A DNA stretch of 64,000 nucleotides from positions 372,001 through 436,000 of the forward strand of contig JAKFWC010000023.1 in assembly GCA_021732975.1 (NCBI GenBank), written 5' to 3'. Of this stretch, positions 8,762 to 16,083 are shown one piece after another. The notes under the pieces are model-generated. The model did no database searches. It had not been told where the DNA came from and saw only the letters and a program-made list of their open reading frames with translations. This stretch comes from Planctomycetaceae bacterium. Lineage in GTDB: Bacteria > Planctomycetota > Planctomycetia > Planctomycetales > Planctomycetaceae. Numbering within the stretch: position 1 is the stretch's first letter; each line of letters begins with the position of its first letter. A program made the translations under genes and the position numbers.

Positions 8762-9520
8762 CTAGAACTGTAGATCCACCACGCGGCCGGGAATCAACCG
8801 AATCCAGCGGACATCGGTCGAGACGACTTCGCCGGCCTTCGTCTTGCGTTCAGCTTTGATGGCGTAGATGTGCGGCACGCCGGGTAACAACGGCTCTTTC
8901 GCTTCCAGTCGCCAGAGCTTCCCGGTCCAGACCGACTTCATTCCGCGGGCGGAGACATCGACTTCCTCGGGAAGATACACGTCGACAGCCGCCATGCGAG
9001 GATGCTTTTCGTCGTCGAAAATGCGCGACCGTTGCTGATACGTGCGGCCTAATGTTCCGGGGGGAGGGGCCATTCCAAAGCGGTTGTTCCCCGGGCGGTT
9101 GACGTTGCCAGCACCTGGCGGGATGGGAGAAAAATCGCTCGAAACCGGTGTTGGCGTCAGCGTGGGGTTGATCGGAACCGGAGCCGCATCGGTATCCACT
9201 GCAGGATTGGGGTTCGGCGTGACGAGGTATTCTGGCCCCGGTTGTGGTGGAATTGTGACTCGTGGTGAAGGTGGTGGAGGGTTGTTTCCAGGCGGTGGCG
9301 CGGGAGGCAAGCCGGGTTGGTATTGCGGTGCCGGGGGGGCATTGAAGCCATTCGGCATCGGGATCGGCGTCAACGGCTTCGAGGCCGGCGGCGCCACTTG
9401 GCTGATTTGGTGAATATTCGATTTGCTACAGGGACATGCGGCAAACACATCCGAGGTCTGGGCCATGCTCACGGCGCAAGTGACGCCGAAACTCACCGAT
9501 TTCCAGGCACGTAACATCAT
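8762..9520 (-). CDS. Secreted Pro-rich protein with a TIGR03000-like C-terminal domain
   Basis: The protein has 252 residues. It starts with a Sec-type signal peptide (MMLRAWKSVSFGVTCAVSMA, cleavage near VFA-A), followed by the cysteine pair CPC. Residues about 45-150 are extremely rich in Pro, Asn and Gly ('LPPAPPPGNNPPPPSPR'), probably an extended cell-surface spacer. The last ~75 residues ('AAVDVYLPEEVDVSARGMKS' to the end) have the order of the planctomycete TIGR03000 domain: a carried-element motif, then LPGVPHIYAIKAERKTKAGE and a closing GRVVDLQF. Function is unknown; these domains are typical of planctomycete surface proteins. GAGG lies 6 bases before the second ATG (9517), so either of the two adjacent ATGs may be used. 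Confidence 0.8.
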   Translation of the reverse strand: MMLRAWKSVSFGVTCAVSMAQTSDVFAACPCSKSNIHQISQVAPPASKPLTPIPMPNGFNAPPAPQYQPGLPPAPPPGNNPPPPSPRVTIPPQPGPEYLVTPNPNPAVDTDAAPVPINPTLTPTPVSSDFSPIPPGAGNVNRPGNNRFGMAPPPGTLGRTYQQRSRIFDDEKHPRMAAVDVYLPEEVDVSARGMKSVWTGKLWRLEAKEPLLPGVPHIYAIKAERKTKAGEVVSTDVRWIRLIPGRVVDLQF

Positions 9521-9703
9521 GGACCTCGTCGAAAAGAGCCGTCCGGAGTCCCGCAGCCAGCGCGAGCGGGGCTACGGAGTGACGAGTCAACTCTACACGC
9601 GCGGCGGTGGCACGCGGTCCGCCGCCATCGGATGAGGTCGATTTCCAGCAGTGACTTTGCGGACGATGCGTCGCACGCGGATCAGAGAAAATCTCGCATA
9701 TCC

Positions 9704-9778
9704 AAGCCGCGATCGTCAGGGACAGCGTTCTTGATGGATGCGAAAGGCGAAGATCGCTACCTAACGGTTGCGGCTCTG
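9704..9778. repeat. Hairpin repeat, family D copy 1 (GCCGCGACCGTCAGGGA type)
   Basis: The left arm AGCCGCGATCGTCAGGGA and right arm ACCTAACGGTTGCGGCTCT are imperfect inverted copies. The same element, better preserved, is at 50345-50420. It begins seven bases beyond the murA stop codon at 9785, on the 3' side of murA. Confidence 0.75.
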
Positions 9779-9784
9779 AAGGAA

Positions 9785-11173
9785 TCACTCCGCGTGTTGG
9801 CGTGCACGGGTGAGAAACTTCGGCGGTGGCGGCGAGTCGGTAGAGTCGACGGTCGGTTCGCACTCTTCATCTGCCGACAACAGCAGACTCTGCGGCATGT
9901 TTTCCGGGGTATCGGTGACGCGATGGATATCCGCACCCAGAACATTCAGTTTCCGTTCGAGTCGTTCATAACCCCGGTCAAGGTGATAGATCCGCCGGAT
10001 GACGGAATCGCCATCGGCCGCAAGAGCCGCCAGCAGGAGTGCCGCACTGGCCCGCAGATCGGACGCCATCACGCAGGCGCCGCTGAGCGGTCGACCGCCC
10101 GCGATGATTCCGCTGGCCCCTTCCCGGCGGACATTCGCACCCAGTCGGCAAAGTTCGGGGATGTGCAGGAATCGATCCGGGAAGACTTTGTCGTTCACAA
10201 CGCTGATGCCGTCAGCCTGGGTGAGCAGCGCCATCAACTGCGCTTGCACGTCCGTCGGAATGCCGGGATACGGCAGTGCGGTGATATCACACGGACGGAG
10301 CGGCTGATGTCCCGCCACCCGCAACGTCGTTCCGCTGCCCTCAATGGAGACGCCGATGGACCGCAACGTATCGGTCACCGCGGCGAGATGCGGCCGGCAG
10401 ACATTCGTAATCCGCAACTCGCCGCCGGTAATCGCGCTGGCGACCATGAGTGTTGCGGCTTCGATGCGGTCCGGAATGACCGTGTGTTCGACACCGTGCA
10501 ACCGTTCCACACCTTTGATGTGCAGGACGGGGGTGCCCAACCCGGAGATTTTCGCCCCGGCCCGATTGAGAAAGTGACCGAGATCGACGACTTCGGGTTC
10601 GCAGGCCGCGGCCGCAATGGTGGTTGTCCCCTCTGCGAAGCATGCGGCCGTCATCACGTTGCAGGTGCCGGTGACGGTGCTGCCGAACGAGCCGCCGAGA
10701 TAGATTTCGGTACCGATAAGGCGATCGGCTTTGGCGAAGACATAACCCCGTTCGACTGTGATTTCGGCCCCCAGGGCACGCAGCCCCTTCAGATGCAAGT
10801 CAATCGGACGATGGCCGATGTTGCAACCGCCGGGGAGTGACACGCAGGCACGTTTGCGTCGTCCCAGGAGCGGTCCCAACACACAGACACTGGCCCGCAT
10901 CCGACGAACGAGTTCGTAGTCAGCCAGGCACGGTTGGTCATCATCGACGGCAAGTGTCAGCACACCGCCGGGAAGTCGTTCGCATTGGACGCCCAGCGAT
11001 TGCAGCACTTGCCCGAGCGTGGTGACATCGGCCAGTTCGGGGACATTCCGGAGTGTTGTCGGACCATCGAGAGCGAGCGCTGCCGCCATGATCGGCAGCG
11101 CAGCATTCTTCGCCCCGCTGACAGCAACGGTCCCACGGAGCGGTTGGCCGCCCCGAACGACGAACATGTCCAT
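9785..11173 (-). CDS. murA: UDP-N-acetylglucosamine 1-carboxyvinyltransferase
   Basis: MurA commits UDP-GlcNAc to peptidoglycan synthesis by transferring enolpyruvate from PEP. The protein has 462 residues against about 420 in E. coli. The N-terminal '[20 protein letters not shown]' carries the conserved Lys-Asn, and [20 protein letters not shown] holds the active-site Cys (C115 in E. coli; also the fosfomycin target). '[22 protein letters not shown]' contains the conserved Pro-Thr-Asp. After the last conserved helix ([19 protein letters not shown]) there is an extra ~45-residue Ser/Pro/Asp-rich tail. The upstream 89-codon gene on the same strand (79-base gap) is probably co-transcribed. The gene shows that this organism encodes at least the first step of peptidoglycan assembly. 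Confidence 0.96.
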   Translation of the reverse strand: MDMFVVRGGQPLRGTVAVSGAKNAALPIMAAALALDGPTTLRNVPELADVTTLGQVLQSLGVQCERLPGGVLTLAVDDDQPCLADYELVRRMRASVCVLGPLLGRRKRACVSLPGGCNIGHRPIDLHLKGLRALGAEITVERGYVFAKADRLIGTEIYLGGSFGSTVTGTCNVMTAACFAEGTTTIAAAACEPEVVDLGHFLNRAGAKISGLGTPVLHIKGVERLHGVEHTVIPDRIEAATLMVASAITGGELRITNVCRPHLAAVTDTLRSIGVSIEGSGTTLRVAGHQPLRPCDITALPYPGIPTDVQAQLMALLTQADGISVVNDKVFPDRFLHIPELCRLGANVRREGASGIIAGGRPLSGACVMASDLRASAALLLAALAADGDSVIRRIYHLDRGYERLERKLNVLGADIHRVTDTPENMPQSLLLSADEECEPTVDSTDSPPPPKFLTRARQHAE

Positions 11174-11252
11174 CCTTGGACCTTTCCGCTTCGCGTACGA
11201 ATCGAAGCGACGGAAAACGAGCAGCGCGCATCCTGCGCGATCGTGGCAAGAA

Positions 11253-11522
11253 TCAGAACGGTGACTGGAAACCCATCACCTGGAACCGGGCGAGATCGAG
11301 CGGTTGGGTGATCTTTACCGCGGAAATGGCATCGTAAGCCAGCATCACTTTTCGCGCCCCGTAGCTGTCGGGGATGTCGCGTTCGAGCAGCAGAATGTTG
11401 CCCGAGATCAGAAAGTCGACGAACGGCACCGCTTCATTGAAGGTCGTGACGACCAACCCCTGCCGGTTGATCGTCTCCGGCCAGTTCTCGAAGATCGATC
11501 GCCAAGCTTCGGCCGCGTGCAT
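11253..11522 (-). CDS. Small conserved-looking protein of unknown function, upstream of murA
   Basis: This 89-residue soluble protein, starting [20 protein letters not shown], has a perfect AGGAGG Shine-Dalgarno 6 bases before the ATG, good evidence that it is real. It has alternating helix and strand character ('[20 protein letters not shown]', '[20 protein letters not shown]') and no cysteine cluster, signal peptide or membrane segment. I do not recognise a family. The position, 79 bases before murA on the same strand and 73 bases after the tRNA-Glu, suggests co-transcription with murA, but nothing in the sequence shows a cell-wall role. Confidence 0.8.
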   Translation of the reverse strand: MHAAEAWRSIFENWPETINRQGLVVTTFNEAVPFVDFLISGNILLLERDIPDSYGARKVMLAYDAISAVKITQPLDLARFQVMGFQSPF

Positions 11523-11595
11523 CAGAATCCTCCTGAAGGTTGCCCGGCTTCCGGCGAAACCGCCAGGAAGCTTGGCAACAATGCGACGCTGAAAA

Positions 11596-11668
11596 TGACC
11601 CCAAGGGGATTCGAACCCCTGTACTCGGACTGAAAATCCGATGTCCTAGGCCTCTAGACGATGGGGCC
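11596..11668 (-). tRNA. tRNA-Glu (anticodon UUC)
   Basis: Read on the minus strand, the acceptor GGCCCCA pairs with TGGGGTC (one G-U). The D-arm contains TCTAGAGGCCTAGGA. The anticodon stem-loop TCGGA-TTTTCAG-TCCGA places TTC at positions 34-36, decoding GAA/GAG. The T-arm is CAGGG-GTTCGAATC-CCCTT. The discriminator is A and the CCA end is not encoded. It sits between the csrA terminator and the small gene upstream of murA, all on the same strand. Confidence 0.97.
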
Positions 11669-11784
11669 ATCGCGGGCGAGAGTCTAAGCGATCACGGTGT
11701 GAACGGCAAGTGAAGCCGAAGGGAGATTTATGGCAGAGAATCAGGCGGGAAAACCGGAGGCGTCAAGCGCGGAATGCGCCTCAA

Positions 11785-11807
11785 AATCGGGTCAAACTCT
11801 CCCGATT
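11785..11807 (-). terminator. Intrinsic terminator of csrA
   Basis: The seven-base arms AATCGGG / CCCGATT flank a 9-base loop directly after the csrA stop codon. On the minus strand the hairpin is followed by a short T-run (GATTTTGA). Confidence 0.55.
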
Positions 11808-12086
11808 CTACCGCGGGGCAGTATCGCTTCCGTTGGCGAGCGCAGGGGATGAGTGATTCTCGATTTCCGCCGACGTGGTGACGGCGGGTGGGGACTCGCT
11901 CAAATCGCCCAGCACATGGTGCCCGCTTGCCTGAATCGCCGCGTAAACTTCGCTGCGGTGAATGGGGACTTCGCGGGGGGCTTCAATGCCGAGGCGCACT
12001 TTGTCGCCACGGATTTCCACAACGGTGATGACGATGGCATCGTTAATGACGATGCTTTCGTTCTTCTTGCGCGACAACACCAACAT
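11808..12086 (-). CDS. csrA: Carbon storage regulator (translational regulator CsrA)
   Basis: CsrA binds GGA motifs in mRNA leaders and blocks or alters translation. The first 60 residues are a canonical Csr[21 protein letters not shown], then '[28 protein letters not shown]'. They retain the RNA-contacting LSRK near the N-terminus and the VPIHRxEVY motif. The protein has 92 residues against 61 in E. coli; the extra ~30 are a Ser/Ala-rich tail. A GGAGAAGG Shine-Dalgarno precedes the ATG. A good sigma-70-type promoter lies about 110 bases upstream. The leader between them contains AAGGA and ACGGA, both fitting the ANGGA binding consensus, so autoregulation is possible. Confidence 0.95.
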   Translation of the reverse strand: MLVLSRKKNESIVINDAIVITVVEIRGDKVRLGIEAPREVPIHRSEVYAAIQASGHHVLGDLSESPPAVTTSAEIENHSSPALANGSDTAPR

Positions 12087-12402
12087 AGCCTTCTCCGAGG
12101 GCTGTCCGACTCCTTATCGCCGGTTGTGCTGCGGGACGGATTTCCGTCGGCGCAGTCCGGTCCTAACATCCTGCATCACATGGGTGCGGAGTCGATTGTA
12201 GCGCTTACAATGGGTGCGGTCAAGTAGAAAGTTAAGGCGCGCAAAGACTTTCGGCAACAGGGGCAATTCCCGGCCGATTATGGATTTGATCCGGCATGAA
12301 AATGATGGGTCGACGATGGGCGGGATCTGCGGAGATGTCTCGATCCGAAATTGCCCTAACCGTGAGAATCACGGAGTCGACGCAAACCAGGCCGACGGTC
12401 GA
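12087..12402. other. csrA leader, promoter region and gene-free upstream stretch
   Basis: The first ~105 bases are the csrA 5' leader with ANGGA sites (complement at 12111-12115 and 12143-12147). The promoter follows at 12195-12223. From there to the HU terminator I see no gene: the short plus-strand frames have no motif and no Shine-Dalgarno sequence. Confidence 0.5.
12195..12223 (-). promoter_or_regulatory. Sigma-70-type promoter for csrA
   Basis: On the minus strand TTGACC (-35) is followed by a 17-base spacer and TACAAT (-10). The match to TTGACA-N17-TATAAT is 5/6 in each box. It points at csrA, giving a leader of about 100 bases. Confidence 0.7.
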
Positions 12403-12428
12403 TCCGGTAATCGCTGATCGTTACCGGA
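12403..12428. terminator. Hairpin downstream of the HU gene
   Basis: TCCGGTAA and TTACCGGA are perfect arms around a 10-base loop, 20 bases beyond the HU stop codon. There is no T-run. Confidence 0.5.
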
Positions 12429-12448
12429 CCGACGCGCCTGGAACAGGA

Positions 12449-12772
12449 CTACGCCATTTCCTTCAGCGCCTTCAGCGGACGCAACTTCACTTTACGGCTG
12501 GCAGGCTTGGCTGCCACCTTCATCATTTCGCCCGGCTTGAAGGGGTTCGGCTTGGTACCGGCCTTCGTGGCAGGCTTCTGCACCACGGTGATCTTCATCA
12601 GGCCGGGCACGGCGAAGACGCCCGGACCCTTCTTGCCAATTTCTTTTCCAATCAACGCGGACAGCTCGTCGAACACCTTCGAGATGTCCTTGCGGGCCAA
12701 GCCCGTGGACTCGGCCAACGCGGCCAGAATTTCGGACTTGCTCTTCGGCTTAGCGGTCTCGGTCCCTGCCAT
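12449..12772 (-). CDS. HU-family histone-like DNA-binding protein
   Basis: The protein has 107 residues. Residues about 10-50 are the HU dimerisation helices ('KSKSEILAALAESTGLARKD', 'ISKVFDELSALIGKEI'). The beta-arm region follows ('GVFAVPGLMKITVVQKPATK', then 'GTKPNPFKPGEMMKVAAKPA'), which keeps the NPF..G...V pattern of HU arms, and a basic C-terminus (SRKVKLRPLKALKEMA). HU bends and compacts DNA as a dimer. GGAG lies 7 bases before the ATG, and a TTGACA-N17-TTTACT promoter precedes it. Neighbours are not functionally linked. The protein is slightly longer than classic 90-residue HU because of a Lys/Thr-rich N-terminus. Confidence 0.93.
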   Translation of the reverse strand: MAGTETAKPKSKSEILAALAESTGLARKDISKVFDELSALIGKEIGKKGPGVFAVPGLMKITVVQKPATKAGTKPNPFKPGEMMKVAAKPASRKVKLRPLKALKEMA

Positions 12773-12871
12773 CTTTCTGCTCCTGCTCGGCGACGTTCTT
12801 GTCAGCGACTTCCTGTGCTGGTGCGACGACCTTGTCTGGGTGAGGTCTCACATGATCCTCATCGAGGGGTT

Positions 12872-12900
12872 AGTAAACTGCCCGGAAATTCGCTTGTCAA
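12872..12900 (-). promoter_or_regulatory. Sigma-70-type promoter for the HU gene
   Basis: On the minus strand a perfect TTGACA is followed by 17 bases and TTTACT (4/6 of TATAAT). It is about 100 bases before the HU start codon. Confidence 0.65.
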
Positions 12901-13009
12901 TCAAGTCGACGGCAATTTTCCCTTGTTTTCTAGGGAATCTCATCACTTGAGAAGGACAGCCCCCGCGGACCATCCAATTCCAGATTGCTCGTTTCGCCGT
13001 TGCGTCCGG

Positions 13010-13038
13010 TCGCACGTTCGGGTATCCACATCTATAAT
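13010..13038 (+). promoter_or_regulatory. Probable promoter (-10 TATAAT) for the response regulator gene
   Basis: A perfect TATAAT lies at 13033-13038, about 50 bases before the ATG of the response regulator. The -35 position holds GTCGCA, a poor match, so an activator or another sigma factor may help. The stretch from 12773 to 13088 otherwise holds only the divergent promoters. Confidence 0.4.
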
Positions 13039-13088
13039 ACGCCCTGTTGGATCCTACCCCGTTGCCTCCCGCGCAAGGGGACACACGC

Positions 13089-13655
13089 ATGTCTGAAGTT
13101 GATCGTTGGCCGTTGCTCTCCACGCAGGAAGTCCCCTTCCGGATGCTTCTGCTCGTCGATGACGATCCGCAAACGGCGACCTTCGTTAAGCAGGTCTTTG
13201 AGCCGCACGGCGTCACCGTGCGCGTGGCCAAAGACGGAGGCCAGGCTCAATCATCATTCGTGATGCACAAGCCCGATCTCGTCGTGTTGGATCTGATTTT
13301 GCCGGGTGAAAGTGGTTTTGAAATCTGCGAACGCTTGAAGCATACCAACGACACGGTGCCCGTTCTGGCGCTCACGGCGATTGAGTTGGAAGACTCCCGT
13401 ATGCTGGCCGATCGCGTGGGCGTTGATGCTTACGTCACCAAACCTGTGACACCTGCGGCGCTCGTTGAGGCCGCCGCCGATGTGGTTAAACGCGTCTGGC
13501 GGCGCGTGCATCAACTCGATGAGCCGGAAGCCGATGGAGAGCGCGTGCGGTTCACCTGTCATTGTGGGAAAAAATTCAAAGTCAGTGCGGCGCATCGTGG
13601 AAAAAGTATGACTTGTCCCCAATGTGGAGAGCCGCTCGTGGTTCCCAAACGTTAG
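13089..13655 (+). CDS. Response regulator: receiver domain plus C-terminal zinc ribbon
   Basis: The protein has 188 residues. Residues about 17-135 are a CheY-like receiver: acidic triad 'LLLVDDDPQTATF', phospho-acceptor Asp in 'PDLVVLDLILPGESGFE', Thr/Ala switch in 'VLALTAIE', and conserved Lys in 'DAYVTKPVTPAALVE'. After a linker the C-terminus is a small zinc-ribbon-like module, CHCGKKFKVSAAHRGKSMTC followed by PQCG, with four Cys in CxC/CxxC pairs, a module common in planctomycete signalling proteins. There is no HTH, so the output is not classical DNA binding; the ribbon may bind protein, RNA or DNA. I chose the ATG after an AAGGGG Shine-Dalgarno; a TTG at 13047 is possible but unlikely. 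The FHA protein gene follows 49 bases later on the same strand. Confidence 0.9.
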   Translation: MSEVDRWPLLSTQEVPFRMLLLVDDDPQTATFVKQVFEPHGVTVRVAKDGGQAQSSFVMHKPDLVVLDLILPGESGFEICERLKHTNDTVPVLALTAIELEDSRMLADRVGVDAYVTKPVTPAALVEAAADVVKRVWRRVHQLDEPEADGERVRFTCHCGKKFKVSAAHRGKSMTCPQCGEPLVVPKR

Positions 13656-13704
13656 AATCTGAAGTCAGCGATCCGCATCATGACCAGCAGAAAACGGTGG
13701 GCCG

Positions 13705-14334
13705 ATGTTTGATCTCGTGATTCAAGGCGGCAAACAGAACGGCAAGCGATTGTCGTTGCCGGAGAATAAGTCGATCGTCGTGGGGCGCGACGAGGGGTGC
13801 CAACTCGTCCTCAATTCCGCGCTGGTCAGTCGCAAGCATTGTGAACTGAAGCAAACTTCCGAGGGGATCTGGGCGACCGACCTGGAAAGCCAGAACGGGA
13901 CGCAGGTCAATGAGATTCCGATTACCGAGCCGACCCTGCTCACGCACGGCGACATCGTGCGTATCGGACCGCTTGTTCTTGAGGTGCAGACGAAAGCGTC
14001 ACCGCCCCCCTCACCGCAGACCACAACGCCGCCTGTGGTCGCCATTCCGCCGAAGAATCGAAAAGATCCCGGGCTGTCCGACGACGAAATTGCGGCTTGG
14101 TTGGGCGAAGGTGAAACCAACCCGGTGAAATCCAAGCAGGACACCGTGGTTTACGAAGTGCCGCCGGCAGCAGTCATGGCGGCGGCCGTGGCCAGTACAT
14201 CAGCTCCAGCTGCTAAACCGCCGCTGGCCGCACCCGCGCCGCCGCCGAAGAAATTCCGCTCGGTCAAAGAAGAAGCGGCGGACATCATTCGCCGGCATTG
14301 GGCGAAAGTGCGTCCCTCCACGCCGCCAGAGTGA
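13705..14334 (+). CDS. FHA-domain protein (phosphothreonine-binding)
   Basis: The protein has 209 residues. Residues about 1-95 are a forkhead-associated domain: 'VVGRDEGCQLVLNSALVSRK' holds the conserved GR and S..H phosphopeptide-binding residues, and 'DLESQNGTQVNEIPI' has the NG turn. FHA domains bind phosphothreonine peptides, usually products of Ser/Thr kinases. The rest is a low-complexity Pro/Ala linker ending in a basic helix (KKFRSVKEEAADIIRRHWAK). No signal peptide or membrane segment is seen. It sits directly behind the receiver/zinc-ribbon gene, which suggests a shared transcript and a role in signalling. Confidence 0.9.
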   Translation: MFDLVIQGGKQNGKRLSLPENKSIVVGRDEGCQLVLNSALVSRKHCELKQTSEGIWATDLESQNGTQVNEIPITEPTLLTHGDIVRIGPLVLEVQTKASPPPSPQTTTPPVVAIPPKNRKDPGLSDDEIAAWLGEGETNPVKSKQDTVVYEVPPAAVMAAAVASTSAPAAKPPLAAPAPPPKKFRSVKEEAADIIRRHWAKVRPSTPPE

Positions 14335-14346
14335 CCGCGAAAAGCA

Positions 14347-14390
14347 CACCGCCGCGTAACATCACCCGATCGGTGTGTGGCGCGGCGGTG
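14347..14390. terminator. Bidirectional terminator hairpin between convergent genes
   Basis: The arms CACCGCCGCG and CGCGGCGGTG (10 bp, perfect) lie 12 bases after the FHA stop and 16 before the stop of the convergent minus-strand gene. The loop can pair further through CACCCGATCGGTG. Confidence 0.6.
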
Positions 14391-14406
14391 ATTTCGTCGG
14401 ATGCAG

Positions 14407-14655
14407 TTATTCCGCGTCGGCGGTTACGCCGGATTCTTTTTCGGCTTTTAATCGCAGCAGTTCGGCATTGTTGGCTTCGACAGTGGCCACCGCTCGCAGT
14501 CGGCGACGCAGCGCGGCACAGTCGGCGTTCCACTTTCGCCAGACGGGATCGGCTTTATGGACAGCGGCATCGCTGCCCAGCTTAGCGGCCCGTTGGCCCA
14601 ACGTGGTTTCCGCGAGTTTCAGTTGCCGTTCCAGAGTTTCACGTGACAGAGGCAT
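14407..14655 (-). CDS. Small coiled-coil protein of unknown function
   Basis: This 82-residue protein starts MPLSRETLERQLKLAETTLG. It is almost entirely helical with heptad-like Leu/Ala spacing ('CAALRRRLRAVATVEANNAE LLRLKAEKE') and no Gly/Pro breaks in its second half. It is highly charged and soluble. I recognise no family. AAGG lies about 12 bases before the ATG, a weak start. It converges with the FHA gene and shares its terminator. Composition and codon use look like a real small gene. Confidence 0.6.
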   Translation of the reverse strand: MPLSRETLERQLKLAETTLGQRAAKLGSDAAVHKADPVWRKWNADCAALRRRLRAVATVEANNAELLRLKAEKESGVTADAE

Positions 14656-14954
14656 GACTCGACTTTACCTTTCAGCCGCAGCGCTGGCACCCAATGTGGG
14701 AGCGAGCGGAACGTTCAATGAATCGCCACCGCGAGGTTGAAGTCGCGGAAAACGCACGAATCCGAGAGCGTATCGCACACGTCCATCGGTGTCTAGGCAT
14801 CACCAAAACCGAGCAGCGCACGGATGAACATGTTTTCGTGGTCGTCGCGTTGTTCCGCCGATCTTCCATGGTAGGTGTTAAGGGTGGAGATCATGCGCTT
14901 TCTGCGCTATTGTGACGACAGACATCGATCATCAACCGATCCGGAACCAGCATC
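14656..14954. other. Gene-free stretch of about 300 bases
   Basis: Frames of 65-73 codons exist on both strands but lack motifs and Shine-Dalgarno sequences, and are Arg/His-rich in the way shadow frames are. It should contain the promoters of the minus-strand coiled-coil gene and the plus-strand cupin gene. I could not assign them. Confidence 0.4.
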
Positions 14955-15314
14955 ATGGGCTTCATTGATCTCGCTTCGATTCCGCAGATTGAACCGGTGC
15001 CGGGATGCCGGATGAGGACGCCGTTTGGACAGAACCTGATGTTGTCCTATCTCGAAATGGACGATGGCGCAGAAGTCCCGCTCCATCACCATCCGCACGA
15101 GCAAGGGGGCATCCTGATTAAAGGACAGGTGCAACTGACGATCGGTGACGAAACCCGCGTGGTTGATGCGGGATCGCTGTTCATCATTCCGCCGAATACG
15201 CCGCACCGCGCCGTTGCTGTAAATGGTCCCGCGGTGGTGCTCGATGTTTTCAGCCCCGTGCGCGAGGACTACGCCGAACTGGCCAATCACTATATTCCGC
15301 CAGTCGACCGTTGA
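14955..15314 (+). CDS. Cupin-2 domain protein
   Basis: This 119-residue single-domain cupin contains motif 1 'PLHHHPHEQGGILIKGQVQL', giving the HxH...E...G metal site, and motif 2 in 'VVDAGSLFIIPPNTPHRAVA', the P...H part. A divalent metal is expected; the enzymatic or sensory role cannot be told because single-domain cupins range from isomerases to dioxygenases. The start MGFIDLASIPQIEPVPG lacks a signal peptide, so it is cytoplasmic. It stands alone. Confidence 0.88.
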   Translation: MGFIDLASIPQIEPVPGCRMRTPFGQNLMLSYLEMDDGAEVPLHHHPHEQGGILIKGQVQLTIGDETRVVDAGSLFIIPPNTPHRAVAVNGPAVVLDVFSPVREDYAELANHYIPPVDR

Positions 15315-15501
15315 TCTTGCTCGCCGCAATTCGTTCCGGAAATGTGGGTTCGCGCCCACGAGACATCGAGCTCGCTCGTAGGAATGATCAACCCATCATT
15401 CGTTCCCCTCTTCGCTTTATTCCGAGACTCACGAAACCGGAATCGCAGGTCAGACGGTGCGTGACCTGCGTGGATGTGTCCCCATCACAAGGATCATCGT
15501 C

Positions 15502-16053
15502 ATGTGGTTCACCGAAGATCCGTGGCCGCCGATGTTGCTGTGCGGGGTCGGCTTGCTCGTTGGGTTGGGGATGTGGGCCTCCAGCAAGCGTGTGTTGCAT
15601 CTCGGCATTTCGGTCGTCTCGCTGTTGTTGGCGGGCGTGATCTTTTACGTCGAGCAGGCCGTCGTCACACCTGCGGAAGTTGTCGAGCAACATGTCCGTC
15701 ACCTCTGCGATGAATTCCGCCGAAAGCAACCCACCGCTCTCGATTATTTCTCGCCCACGGCTCCGGGGCTGCGTGCGATGGCGGAAGGAGCGATGGCGAT
15801 GGTGACTATCGGCGATGATCTGTCCGTAACCGACTTCAAGACGACGATCACCAATGAAGGTTCCCGCGCTCAATGCCACTTCCGCGCGAACGCTACGATT
15901 TCACTCACCGCCGCCGGGAATGTCGGTCGTCAACCCGCACGGTTTCTTTTGACATGGGCCAAAGAAGGCGATGACTGGAAAGTCATCGCCGTGAAGCGTC
16001 TCAACCCCGTCAACGGCAGCGACATGGGGATGATGGATTCCAAACCCAGCTAG
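15502..16053 (+). CDS. Membrane-anchored protein with an NTF2-like C-terminal domain
   Basis: The protein has 183 residues. AAGGA lies about 8 bases before the chosen ATG. Two transmembrane helices are at residues about 9-25 ('MLLCGVGLLVGLGMWASSKR') and 30-50 ('LHLGISVVSLLLAGVIFYVE'). A soluble region of about 130 residues follows, with the layout of an NTF2/SnoaL-like domain: an N-terminal helix (VTPAEVVEQHVRHLCDEFRR), then strands ending in the typical 'LLTWAKEGDDWKVIAVKRLN'. These folds bind small ligands or protect partners; nothing points to a specific one. It converges with the propeller gene on the minus strand. Confidence 0.75.
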   Translation: MWFTEDPWPPMLLCGVGLLVGLGMWASSKRVLHLGISVVSLLLAGVIFYVEQAVVTPAEVVEQHVRHLCDEFRRKQPTALDYFSPTAPGLRAMAEGAMAMVTIGDDLSVTDFKTTITNEGSRAQCHFRANATISLTAAGNVGRQPARFLLTWAKEGDDWKVIAVKRLNPVNGSDMGMMDSKPS

Positions 16054-16058
16054 GAAGT

Positions 16059-16078
16059 CCAGGGATTCTTATCCTTGG
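16059..16078. terminator. Short hairpin of the CCAGGGAT family
   Basis: CCAGGGAT and ATCCTTGG flank TCTT, with one G-U pair. It lies 6 bases after one stop codon and 6 before the stop of the convergent gene, so it serves both ends. Confidence 0.6.
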
Positions 16079-16083
16079 ATCTC

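Noticed and set aside
9632-10840. Plus-strand frame of 402 codons opposite murA
   Set aside because: murA is certain by its active-site Cys and motifs; the opposite frame is Arg/Gln-rich without motifs and begins in the repeat.
14672-14915. Frames of 65 and 73 codons in the gap before the cupin gene
   Set aside because: No Shine-Dalgarno, no motif; Arg/His-rich on both strands, as expected for non-coding DNA of this base composition.
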